The notes under the pieces: model-generated
Seen by the model: the letters and a program-made list of their open reading frames with translations, nothing else
What the model was told of the DNA's origin: nothing
Databases searched by the model: none
Part shown: in pieces, positions 17,501 through 22,992 of the stretch
Layout: the number at the start of each line of letters is the position of its first letter
How positions within the stretch are numbered: position 1 is the stretch's first letter
Position numbers and translations under genes: made by a program
Assembly (NCBI GenBank): GCA_045546915.1
Contig: JAZQDU010000030.1
Location: 1 to 24,208, forward strand
Direction: 5' to 3'
From: UMGS172 sp045546915
GTDB lineage: Bacteria > Bacillota > Clostridia > Oscillospirales > Acutalibacteraceae
DNA length: 24,208 nt

Positions 17501-18520
17501 GCTCGCGTTAAAGCCGTCACTGCCTTCTGCACCGGGATTTAAGAAAATATAATCGTCACTATCGGGATCCAAATCAATACCGACACCGTAAACGGTCATA
17601 TCTGCATCATAATTTTTTTCAACCCTTGTTTTGCCATATGCGGCGTTAAGCAGAGTACTGAGCATAATACCCGCATCGCCGCTGCTTGTACGGTTGGAAG
17701 AACTGATGGAATGCCAATCGTTTCTAACTGCACGATTTGCGCGACCGTCAGCCAACACGATGGCCACAGGAGCACGGCCTTCGGTATTTTGAGCACTTGC
17801 CAGAATATTCATACCTCTGTCAATGCCGTCCTGAAGGTTGGTACCGCTTGTATATCCGCTGTCGTTACCAAGTAACGCACCGTCTTTATCACGGGCATAA
17901 ATTATGCCGCCGCCACGGGTATTGGTAGCATTGTTTGTACTCAGCACAACACCGTTTTCATATTTTGCAAGGTCAATGATGGTTTCACTGTCAAGATTGA
18001 AACTAACAATAGCGATACGCACATCGCCAAGTTCAACCAATTCTTCCAACAACGCATTGGCCGCATTTATCATATGTGTTAAACGGGGCTGTCCGCCGCT
18101 GTTTGTGGTCATTGACGTACTGGTATCCAAAACAAGCACTACGTCTAAAGGACGAACTGCATAGGTTTGGGTATTGGTGGACATCGACGAGCCAAGAGCA
18201 GAGAAAACTACCTGGAAATATTCTCCGTTTGCCTCATCCACGTCAACAGTAAAGGTAGAGTCTTCATTACCGTCACGGTTAAGCGTTACGGTATCTCCGT
18301 CCTTATAAACCGATTTGTCTACCCAAACACGTCCGGCATAACGGTTGCCGTCTGCATAGGTTCCCATAATATCTTCCCAGGCATCTGCTGTGCCGGGGTC
18401 AGTAACAATTGCAATGCCGTTTGGCATTTCTGCCGCCAGTACCGAAATCGGCAGATAGGTCATTATAAGCGCGATACAAAGGAACACGCTTAATACTTTT
18501 TTTGAAAATTTTGTTTTCAT
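11573..18520 (-). CDS. Giant cell-wall-anchored adhesin: VWA head, nine Spy0128-type isopeptide repeats
   Basis: A 2315-residue surface protein. Residues 1-30 are a signal peptide. A VWA domain spans about 125-370 with an intact metal site (Asp132, Ser134, Ser136 in DTSTSM; SGTNLQDG; LADGRANR). The central part to about 800 is beta-rich and not clearly assigned. Two Cna-B/DUF-like prealbumin modules follow (about 815-1070), then nine consecutive streptococcal-pilin (Spy0128-like) isopeptide domains (about 1075-2260). A Pro-rich wall linker, the sorting motif Ser2278-PKT-Gly2282, a hydrophobic segment and the tail SRKRKEEN end the protein. The VWA head probably binds host or cell ligands, held out by a covalently stiffened stalk. 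The motif starts with Ser, not Leu. The start has AGGAGGG before ATG. It may be a pilus-tip adhesin or a separate wall protein. Confidence 0.92.
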   Translation of the reverse strand: MKTKFSKKVLSVFLCIALIMTYLPISVLAAEMPNGIAIVTDPGTADAWEDIMGTYADGNRYAGRVWVDKSVYKDGDTVTLNRDGNEDSTFTVDVDEANGEYFQVVFSALGSSMSTNTQTYAVRPLDVVLVLDTSTSMTTNSGGQPRLTHMINAANALLEELVELGDVRIAIVSFNLDSETIIDLAKYENGVVLSTNNATNTRGGGIIYARDKDGALLGNDSGYTSGTNLQDGIDRGMNILASAQNTEGRAPVAIVLADGRANRAVRNDWHSISSSNRTSSGDAGIMLSTLLNAAYGKTRVEKNYDADMTVYGVGIDLDPDSDDYIFLNPGAEGSDGFNASNYSVSSAWNAFTTWRQGTTATIGSGRSAFTFDHDWPSSAGVTTAEIAANINYVDNYQGVDSVELGEAFDEILQKLSVGAFNPISDTKNGATGVEDTPLIYVDNIGKYMEVREIQALQVFGQTFPIVRNNDGTYSVAEGTGINPTTNENWNTAGDIDINILYNDDGTQQLRIYIDQEILPILLDEINVTIENNTTTRTLEEYSYPPLRIYYTVGIDNSILLPSGEVNPAKIDGDYAFLNADGTADFYSNAFGVLNKINEDGDAFVDEGDAHVGFVPSHDNRYYYHQAHQEIFISATNTDGTPIVWDDDMYGVRWDPAQYNLTAMTYADVENIQDSDRVYTYVTFTRPTGNGIEAEEVTYLVYMTWGDLKNSVTFHDKVNDTNLNNGESVDLDYSVVDDYLHRNGQVDETDLIAILGLKSRRVSRLHNMFEVKADNLTGTAETSYAPEYNNHAHETSDIHEHSEVIVWLGNNGKLTLPVASGIKITKDLTKVADGASADEVFTLYVRLDMDAQDAGNLFIADVNGNALATNKYVVSADGNDVLVTLHLADNESAVIMGAPNGTNFSVTEAEHDKYKYTYNGAATAVAGEIVEGVVTNSPILPGTLFITKEVEHAYGSEAFPKDYEFDFEVTFVDKNGEPIANTEFTLENNYDPNLTKLSTDANGIMRGKLRHGETTHIFGIPVGATVTVEEVNIPANYTKTEYESRNHSGQTPDNDGVVTIDEGQNATVVVTNTYTPNKVGVDISFKGTKNFDATQMDSDSVFTFKLQKYVNNAWADVEGESESVTVTKGENASKAFAFAPLNLEFDKPGVHSYQIIEVKGNDSDITYDRSVYTFSVNVVIDSNGDLQAEVVGHNEEENAFDVSGDSANGYIVDTVFTNYYHKTATSIEVKKEIEDKANSGKTPAGFVIETYEASVDAEGNWVRGKFITSTVTDAQGEALLVRNFDNTDFEGVVGNTVTHHFIIKEKDTNLDGWIYDTTEYLVTVVLTKAADESISADFNIIKVAGGQETDLGASGNTATISFANVYEPQKAEVDLNVTPTVRKDLDGRDLTAGEFTFAIFNDGEARFDANGMLTNIGDAIATGTNDAQGNVTFAPVSLNFSQVGKYEYDVIEVKGSLGGVSYDSTIYDLVVEVSDDESGTLKAEYYFEDSVTKQVVFHNTYTVEPVSVIIDGIKRLKVNSGNKMLHAGDYLFGLYNASGIKIAETVNLADGTFNFDAIEYDTDDIGKTYTYTVKEIAPDGTTDGSYHSGGVSWSDQSFEVTVNIADNGNGTITAKVIGNGASIIEFVNEYDSIPVSIQLDGKKNLQNRPLTAGEFTFTLYSADRTFGTLTPIDDDITHDINGVFSVDLGTLQEGRHYFLLKENIPDVHEKGIHYSVAEFHITIVVTDHGTGKMSYAKTVVNPFIPEMADATIEFTNVYIPEPDELPLSGTKIYNGGKALEDNMFSVGLYDEEGELLQTVPVKADGSFVFDNIVYQAGDIGETFIYTIKEIIPAGATDNGDGTFTLGNNIYDGTAYTLTVNVTDNPQDGELEIASVLTKGSDNANEIAFTNTFVPNSITYDIQAKKTYEKGLKGNDFEFTLVSADNKTNVNQTKKNDANGDVKFDSITFSEAGTYKFTVKEIGKILGFIRYSAAEYEVTITVVNENGVLRVSDVDIVNTEDTGEADLEFVNVYVMDGEDEITLRGSKVLTGGRTSVNAGEFEFGLYDANGRLIESVKNDADGNFAFTTLKFDETDVPVNGQKQITYTVKEIKGTDIRVTYDETVHTVVVTVKDNDQGGVTASYTVNSAAEGLIEFTNIYTPKPEDVTVDFDIIKTVVNKGSEKIGSDGFEFLLNSMADGVADVTVKSDANGKAKFTLTFTEDDIGNTYTYKITEVNGGKANVSYSTAEYTITVAITLNEDNELVATLTNNGEMVTTVVAEFENIYDYTPTPEPKPEYPESPKTGDPTNLHLWFALLFVSSCGLFGATLFSRKRKEEN
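11740..15300 (-). repeat. Nine tandem Spy0128-like isopeptide domains inside the adhesin
   Basis: Nine domains of about 120-145 residues, with starts near residues 1075, 1223, 1368, 1503, 1633, 1760, 1894, 2015 and 2140. Each ends in an FxNxY-type strand (such as FTNIYTP, FVNEYDS, FANVYEP) that would supply the Asn. Each has a Glu in a strand such as YTVKEI, YDVIEV or YKITEV, and an early Lys (GTK, GKK, GSK types). That is the Lys-Glu-Asn triad for intramolecular isopeptide bonds. The copies are clearly diverged at the protein level, so the array is old. Boundaries are approximate. Confidence 0.85.
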
Positions 18521-18589
18521 TTCTTTCCCTCCTAAGATAACTTTACGGTTGATGTAATGGTCTTTATCAGCAAATTTAACGATGTTATA

Positions 18590-18970
18590 CTATTCATTTT
18601 TTAAAACCGTCCTTTCTTTGTGTTCTCGTTTGTTACGAGGGCAATTACACAGACCGAACAGTTCTTCATGTTTTTGAAAAAAGTCACATTCTGAACAGCT
18701 GCTGTCTTCATCGTTTTTTCCGTTATAGAATTCACATACATTTTGCATCGCCGTCGCTATAGGAATTCCTTCAGCCGTATAATGCGGTTCTTTTATGAAA
18801 TCCGGATAAATAGGTATCGGATCATTAAACGGGCTTTCCCGTTCAAAGCTTTCATAATAGCCATACAACAATCGGAACGTTTTATCTGAGATAGTGATTT
18901 CCTTATATAAATCACCCTCTTTGGGCGTATGCGGTTGTTCTATGTCTTGTAATAGAGCTTTCGCTAACAT
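18590..18970 (-). CDS. Cysteine-rich small protein, unknown function, mobile-element-associated type
   Basis: A 126-residue soluble protein. The N-terminal part (HTPKEGDLYKEITISDKTFRL split around residues 14-35) looks like a small beta domain, followed by an acidic, proline-rich middle (PIPIYPDFIKEPHY). The C-terminal third holds five Cys in the order C-x(12)-C-x2-C-x(12)-C-x-C (CEFYNG, SCSEC, LCNC), resembling a zinc or iron-sulfur site. I recall very similar proteins near conjugative elements in Clostridia, but the family has no name I can give. The ribosome binding site AAGGAGA precedes ATG. The gene ends 69 bp before the adhesin start on the same strand with no terminator between, so the two are probably cotranscribed. 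Confidence 0.75.
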   Translation of the reverse strand: MLAKALLQDIEQPHTPKEGDLYKEITISDKTFRLLYGYYESFERESPFNDPIPIYPDFIKEPHYTAEGIPIATAMQNVCEFYNGKNDEDSSCSECDFFQKHEELFGLCNCPRNKREHKERTVLKNE

Positions 18971-19000
18971 ATAATCTCCTTTCTGTCAAAGGGCAAAAAG

Positions 19001-19049
19001 AAAAACATCTGCCGTACTATTTGATGATAATAGTATAACAGATGTTTTT
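19001..19049 (-). terminator. Strong terminator after the dual-HTH regulator
   Basis: Outer stem of 11 bp (19001-19011 with 19039-19049) and an inner 6-bp stem TACTAT/ATAGTA (19015-19020, 19030-19035). On the minus strand it is followed by a T-rich run (TTTTTCTTTTT). A perfect extended -10 (TGT-TATACT, 19032-19040 on the minus strand) lies inside the hairpin and could be the promoter of the cysteine-rich gene and adhesin, though no good -35 is seen. Confidence 0.7.
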
Positions 19050-19062
19050 TAGACTCGGTATC

Positions 19063-19084
19063 GCCAAAAATTAATTTTTTTGGC
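19063..19084 (-). terminator. AT-rich hairpin downstream of the regulator
   Basis: GCCAAAAA (19063-19070) pairs with TTTTTGGC (19077-19084) around a TTAATT loop, about 45 bp after the regulator stop. It may be a first, weaker terminator or a protein-binding dyad. Confidence 0.35.
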
Positions 19085-19128
19085 TATATTTTTTTAGGGT
19101 TTATATGTCCTTTTTTGCTAAAAAGTGG

Positions 19129-20376
19129 CTATAATATGGCAGCAAAATCTTCTCTTGACATTCCTGTTTTGTTTGAAACATTGGTAACGGCTTGTTTTAC
19201 AGCAGATATAGACATATTAAGTGATTCGGCTATTTGACTGTTTTTAAAACCGAAAGCCGCCAGTTTAGCAACCTCACGTTCCTTAGGTGAAAGTGTAGTT
19301 GCTAAGTTCTTTCCACGAACAGAACTGCTGAGTTTTGTCCATCCCGCCATATAAATGTTGTATAAATCACGGACTTTATGCCACGCATCAATATCAACTC
19401 TTGTTATTCTTTGCTCTAAAAGCGAATCCAAAGTGCGACCATATTCTGCCAATATACCGAACAATTTATCAGGCAAAGCAAGCGCTAATGCACGGTCAAT
19501 GTGGTATGTTGCTTGTTCTTTGTTACCACTGGTATGATAAATAGCAGCACAGGTCATTCTTAGATAGATTTCCGCAATGATTGAATTATCTGCAACCGCT
19601 TGAGAAATCATTGGCTCAATCGTATTGGGTATCATTGTAAGCAACGACAATCCCTGCACGCCCTGCAGTTCCAACTGCTTTGTAGCAAGACCATAGCCAA
19701 CAGCATATAGATACTTGGCATAAAACACCTTTGCAGCAGGAAGAGCATCCTTATGCAACGGTTCAAAACGCCCTAATTTGAACCATTCAGGGAAGGAGGA
19801 GACATCATACAGAATACTGTCGATAGCTGTTATTGAAAAGGAGATAATATCTCGGTCGGCGTCTGTTTTTGCAGGGGCTTCTGCTATATGTATCTTCGCC
19901 TGTCGCCACATATTGAGGTCGCCGCGCCAAATAGCGCAAAGCCCCAAAAGCATACCTGCCGATATAACAGCATAAAAGCCTGAATGTTTATGAAGAAGAT
20001 AATATGCGCTGTCATAAACTTTTTCAATATTACCCTTAGAGTAGGCAATTTCAGCTTCCAAAAGAATCTGTGCTTCGGGATTACTTTCAAGTGCGGCTAT
20101 ACTTTTTTCGGCATTGCCGGGAACACTATACAAATCGGTCATATGCAAGAAAGGGGTTTTTCTCGGCATTGGCATATCTTTTTTTAATAAAGAAACCGTA
20201 TTTTCTTTACTTGCTTTTGTTCTACCATCAATGGGCTTGGGTGTATTTTTAGGAATCATCCATGCCTTACCAAACCGTGTAGCACCTTCAACTTTTCCGT
20301 TGGCACATAGTGTTTGTAACCTTCTTGGTGAGATTCCCCATTTTTTTGCCGTTTCAGTTATATTTAAATACTCCAT
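19129..20376 (-). CDS. Transcriptional regulator with N-terminal excisionase-like HTH and C-terminal LuxR HTH
   Basis: A 415-residue protein with no membrane segment. Residues 1-50 read as a MerR/excisionase-type DNA-binding domain (LNITETAKKWGISPRRLQTLC, then GKAWMIP). Residues about 75-340 are all helical, Ala/Leu-rich and tetratricopeptide-like, as in MalT-type sensor domains. Residues about 360-412 are a LuxR-type HTH: LSPKEREVAKLAAFG followed by NSQIAESLNMSISAVKQ. There is no receiver domain and no ATPase P-loop, so it is neither a standard response regulator nor a full MalT protein. It sits between the pilus operon and the adhesin, all on the same strand, and has its own promoter and terminators, so control of one or both is a reasonable guess. 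The start has AAAGG before ATG. Confidence 0.85.
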   Translation of the reverse strand: MEYLNITETAKKWGISPRRLQTLCANGKVEGATRFGKAWMIPKNTPKPIDGRTKASKENTVSLLKKDMPMPRKTPFLHMTDLYSVPGNAEKSIAALESNPEAQILLEAEIAYSKGNIEKVYDSAYYLLHKHSGFYAVISAGMLLGLCAIWRGDLNMWRQAKIHIAEAPAKTDADRDIISFSITAIDSILYDVSSFPEWFKLGRFEPLHKDALPAAKVFYAKYLYAVGYGLATKQLELQGVQGLSLLTMIPNTIEPMISQAVADNSIIAEIYLRMTCAAIYHTSGNKEQATYHIDRALALALPDKLFGILAEYGRTLDSLLEQRITRVDIDAWHKVRDLYNIYMAGWTKLSSSVRGKNLATTLSPKEREVAKLAAFGFKNSQIAESLNMSISAVKQAVTNVSNKTGMSREDFAAIL

Positions 20377-20432
20377 ACAATAACCTTTCTGATATAAAAC
20401 ATATCGTTCGCAAATGCGCTTATTACAATGTT

Positions 20433-20461
20433 ATTATACATCGTTTTAACGAACAATGCAA
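20433..20461 (-). promoter_or_regulatory. Promoter of the dual-HTH regulator with an operator-like dyad
   Basis: On the minus strand TTGCAT (20456-20461) and TATAAT (20433-20438) are 17 bp apart. The spacer holds the dyad TCGTT-TT-AACGA (20441-20452). A second dyad CGCA-AA-TGCG (20409-20418) lies just past the start of transcription. Both are candidates for autoregulation. Confidence 0.6.
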
Positions 20462-20519
20462 TATCTTTTTAAAAAATTATCAGGCAAATAATTTTATGGT
20501 GTTCTCTTAGGGAAGACAA

Positions 20520-20541
20520 GTTAATTTTAAGTTAAATTAAC
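20520..20541. promoter_or_regulatory. 8-bp dyad upstream of the regulator promoter
   Basis: GTTAATTT (20520-20527) and AAATTAAC (20534-20541), with 6 bp between, 58 bp upstream of the regulator's -35 and just past the terminator of the pilus operon. It could be an activator or repressor site; its function is unknown. Confidence 0.35.
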
Positions 20542-20557
20542 ATGCACCAAATCAAGC

Positions 20558-20590
20558 AAAAACCGTGTATCAAATTGATACACGGTTTTT
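20558..20590 (-). terminator. Terminator at the end of the pilus operon
   Basis: A 14-bp perfect stem (20558-20571 with 20577-20590) with a 5-nt loop, ending in TTTTT on the minus strand, 18 bp past the second sortase stop. The A-run on the other side makes it potentially bidirectional. Confidence 0.85.
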
Positions 20591-20608
20591 ATTTAATATC
20601 TATCTTCC

Positions 20609-21169
20609 TTATTTTCTTTCACATCTAACTGTTACACGCTGTTCGCCACCTTTGGTACAAGTGAACAACGTAAAATCCCAACCACCTGACTGCATATCCG
20701 ATACTGCGGTTCCGTCTAAGGTTGTAATTTCACAAACCTCATATAGATGCGACTTCCCGTAAGCATCAATAAATTCAACTTCATCGCCAATCACCAACTT
20801 GTTTAGCGAACCAAAATGGCTTTTATAATTGTGTGCGGCAATTATAATATCATTTGTATCAATGCTTCCTGTGTATCGACAGGGAGCAGATTTTAGGCGG
20901 GAATAATTCCATTCATCATACACAGGGAGCTCCACAGACAATTTTTCAATAAAAACTTTGCCGCAAAAAGCATCGCCCTCAACTGTGATTACAGGTGCAT
21001 TGCTATCCATGTTTTCTTTCTGTGCATTATTAAATTTATCCAATATATTCGAAGCATTTTGTCCGGCATTTTTATCCTCGACAATATTATATACATACCA
21101 TCCGCAAGCAATAAGGATGAGAATACAACCAATGCTAAGAAAAACAACACCCTTATTTCTTTTTAGCAT
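20609..21169 (-). CDS. Sortase, divergent (not class C)
   Basis: A 186-residue membrane-anchored cysteine transpeptidase. It has an N-terminal membrane anchor (about residues 8-30), then a sortase fold with His113 in AAHNYKSHFG, Cys171 in FTCTKGG and Arg178 in the QRVTVRC strand, the complete His-Cys-Arg set. There is no C-terminal membrane segment, unlike class C. The TCTKGG motif and the Cys two residues after the Val-Arg strand differ from the usual TC(T/S)Y or TCTPYG signatures, so I leave the class open; class D or a related group is most likely. It is the last gene of the pilus operon and overlaps the preceding pilin by 17 bp. It may anchor the base pilin or the finished pilus to the wall. 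Confidence 0.85.
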   Translation of the reverse strand: MLKRNKGVVFLSIGCILILIACGWYVYNIVEDKNAGQNASNILDKFNNAQKENMDSNAPVITVEGDAFCGKVFIEKLSVELPVYDEWNYSRLKSAPCRYTGSIDTNDIIIAAHNYKSHFGSLNKLVIGDEVEFIDAYGKSHLYEVCEITTLDGTAVSDMQSGGWDFTLFTCTKGGEQRVTVRCERK

Positions 21170-22040
21170 TCTTTTTTACTCCAATTTCGTATATGCCCAG
21201 TGCGATTAATCCGACACCTGCAATCGCAATAAGAATAATAGGCCACCAATACTGACCGGTTTGCGGAAGTTTTTCGCCATTATAGGTATTTGTTACCACA
21301 AAACCGTTTGCTATATCGCCGCTATAATTAGCCTTATAATTGGCGACGGCGTTTTCCCTAACAGAGTAATTGCCGTCTTTCGAAACGCCTGTAAAAGTAT
21401 GCGACCAACCATTTGATTCACTTAGTTTCGCCGTTGATACAACCGTAGAGCCATTAAGCAGTTCAATATTTATAGAATCGGGACGCTTTTTGGCGGCATT
21501 ATTCTTGTCATCCCATTTTTTAACAACATATATGCTTATTTCGTCAGGTTTACTATCCTCGATTTTTGGAACAGACGATACTTCATAATAAAGCTTTCCG
21601 CCCGACTCGTAAGGCAGAAATACGATATATGGATTAAATGTATATTTACTGTCTTCGTCACAAAATACAACCCATATACCTAAATCCAAATTTGAAAAGG
21701 TTGCTTTACCGTTTTTCGACAATGTCGAAATTACTTCGATTTGATTATTCTTGATATAATTTATAATGGATTTGGCAGATGATTCATCGGGAGAGTTTAT
21801 AAGCCCAGAAACAGATATGCCCGAGTCTTCAAAAGCAGTTGTGGGATAATACCCGTTATTGTTTAATTGTGCCACTTGGCAAAGATAGACCGTTACATCG
21901 TTTATCTTGTTTTTGTTTTTATCCTCTAATGTTACACTTATGATTCCTTTTTCTTCTGCTGCGAAACAAGGAAATGCCGAGCAACACAAAAGTATGACAG
22001 TCAATGTCATTACAAATATTCTTTTAAGATTTGTTATCAT
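21153..22040 (-). CDS. LPXTG minor pilin with Cna-B domain
   Basis: A 295-residue wall-anchored protein. It has a signal peptide (about 1-28), an N-terminal domain of about 130 residues (VYLCQVAQLN onward), a Cna-B prealbumin-like domain (about 165-250) running from a YVVKKWDD strand, the likely isopeptide Lys, to FVVTNTY, the likely Asn. It ends in LPQTG (258-262), a hydrophobic segment and a KKNAKKK tail. The size, single Cna-B domain and position downstream of the class C sortase fit a base (anchoring) pilin of a sortase pilus. It overlaps the sortases on both sides by 17 bp, so all three are translationally coupled. The start has only a weak Shine-Dalgarno. Confidence 0.87.
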   Translation of the reverse strand: MITNLKRIFVMTLTVILLCCSAFPCFAAEEKGIISVTLEDKNKNKINDVTVYLCQVAQLNNNGYYPTTAFEDSGISVSGLINSPDESSAKSIINYIKNNQIEVISTLSKNGKATFSNLDLGIWVVFCDEDSKYTFNPYIVFLPYESGGKLYYEVSSVPKIEDSKPDEISIYVVKKWDDKNNAAKKRPDSINIELLNGSTVVSTAKLSESNGWSHTFTGVSKDGNYSVRENAVANYKANYSGDIANGFVVTNTYNGEKLPQTGQYWWPIILIAIAGVGLIALGIYEIGVKKNAKKK

Positions 22041-22884
22041 CTATTTTTTCGCCGCCTTCATTTGTACTTGCTATTTTCTTCTTGCGAATATCTCGTAATT
22101 TCTTAGCCGCAATAAAAACGATACATAATCCAACTAAGGAGAATGTTATCAAATATTTCATATCAATGTTTAGAAGCTCATTGATAATTCCGTCTTCTTT
22201 TGCAGAGAGGTCGTTTTCGTCAACTCGAACACCACGCACTAAAAGGCGATGCGAATTTACGCCGTAGGGGGTACAAGTGACAAGAGTTACACAGTCCTTA
22301 CCGCTTATCACATTAAGACGGGATACCTCATCAGGTTCTACGACAGAGACATCATCAATTTTGTATTCAAGAACCTCGTTTAACACATGAACATAGAATC
22401 GATCACCGAGTTTAAGGTGGTCGATATTGGTTAGTAATTTTGCAGATGGAAGTCCGGTATGTCCTGCAAGAACACAGTGCGTGTTTTTACCACCAACTGG
22501 CAGATGCGTTTCGGGAACGTGTCCAATACCTTTTTGCAACACATTTTCCTCTATTGTATGGTAAATAATCAAAGATACACTGATTTTCGGGATTTCAATA
22601 TATCCCATTATACCATTGTCTGCCGCATTAAGAACATTTTCATAGGTTAAACCAAGCTCTTTGAGTTTTTCTTCATTTCCGCGATTCTCATTAAAAGCAA
22701 CGGCATCTTTCATTGCTTCATTAAATTCTTCGGGTGTGGTAGAAGAAAACGCTTCTTTATATTCTCCAATGAGCTTATTGTTTAAGTGCTGATTGTATAA
22801 ATTACTGACGGTAGGATAAAGAAAGAGGGAAAGACCGCAGAGGAATATAACCGCCACGATAATTGTCGGTAAATGTTTCTTCAT
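22024..22884 (-). CDS. Class C (pilin-polymerising) sortase
   Basis: A 286-residue membrane enzyme. It has an N-terminal membrane segment (about 8-28), a sortase core with His142 in LAGHTGLPSAKL, Cys204 in VTCTPYGVN and Arg213 in SHRLLVRG, and a C-terminal membrane segment (about 240-260) followed by a basic tail. TCTPYGxNxHRLLVRG and the second membrane anchor define class C, which joins pilins through isopeptide bonds. The canonical DPW/DPF lid motif is not seen before the core (the stretch here reads NAADNGIMGYIEIPKI), so the lid may be altered. The ribosome binding site AGGAGGG precedes ATG. The 108-bp gap to the pilin gene upstream shows only weak hairpins, so partial read-through is likely. 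Confidence 0.93.
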   Translation of the reverse strand: MKKHLPTIIVAVIFLCGLSLFLYPTVSNLYNQHLNNKLIGEYKEAFSSTTPEEFNEAMKDAVAFNENRGNEEKLKELGLTYENVLNAADNGIMGYIEIPKISVSLIIYHTIEENVLQKGIGHVPETHLPVGGKNTHCVLAGHTGLPSAKLLTNIDHLKLGDRFYVHVLNEVLEYKIDDVSVVEPDEVSRLNVISGKDCVTLVTCTPYGVNSHRLLVRGVRVDENDLSAKEDGIINELLNIDMKYLITFSLVGLCIVFIAAKKLRDIRKKKIASTNEGGEKIDDNKS

Positions 22885-22992
22885 AAGTCTTTCCCTCCTG
22901 TCAATTTATCATATTATCGAGTTTAGAAAAAGAAATAGCTTTGCGGGGTGGCTAAAGGAAATAAGTCGCTCCGTCAAAAGCGAATATTTCTT

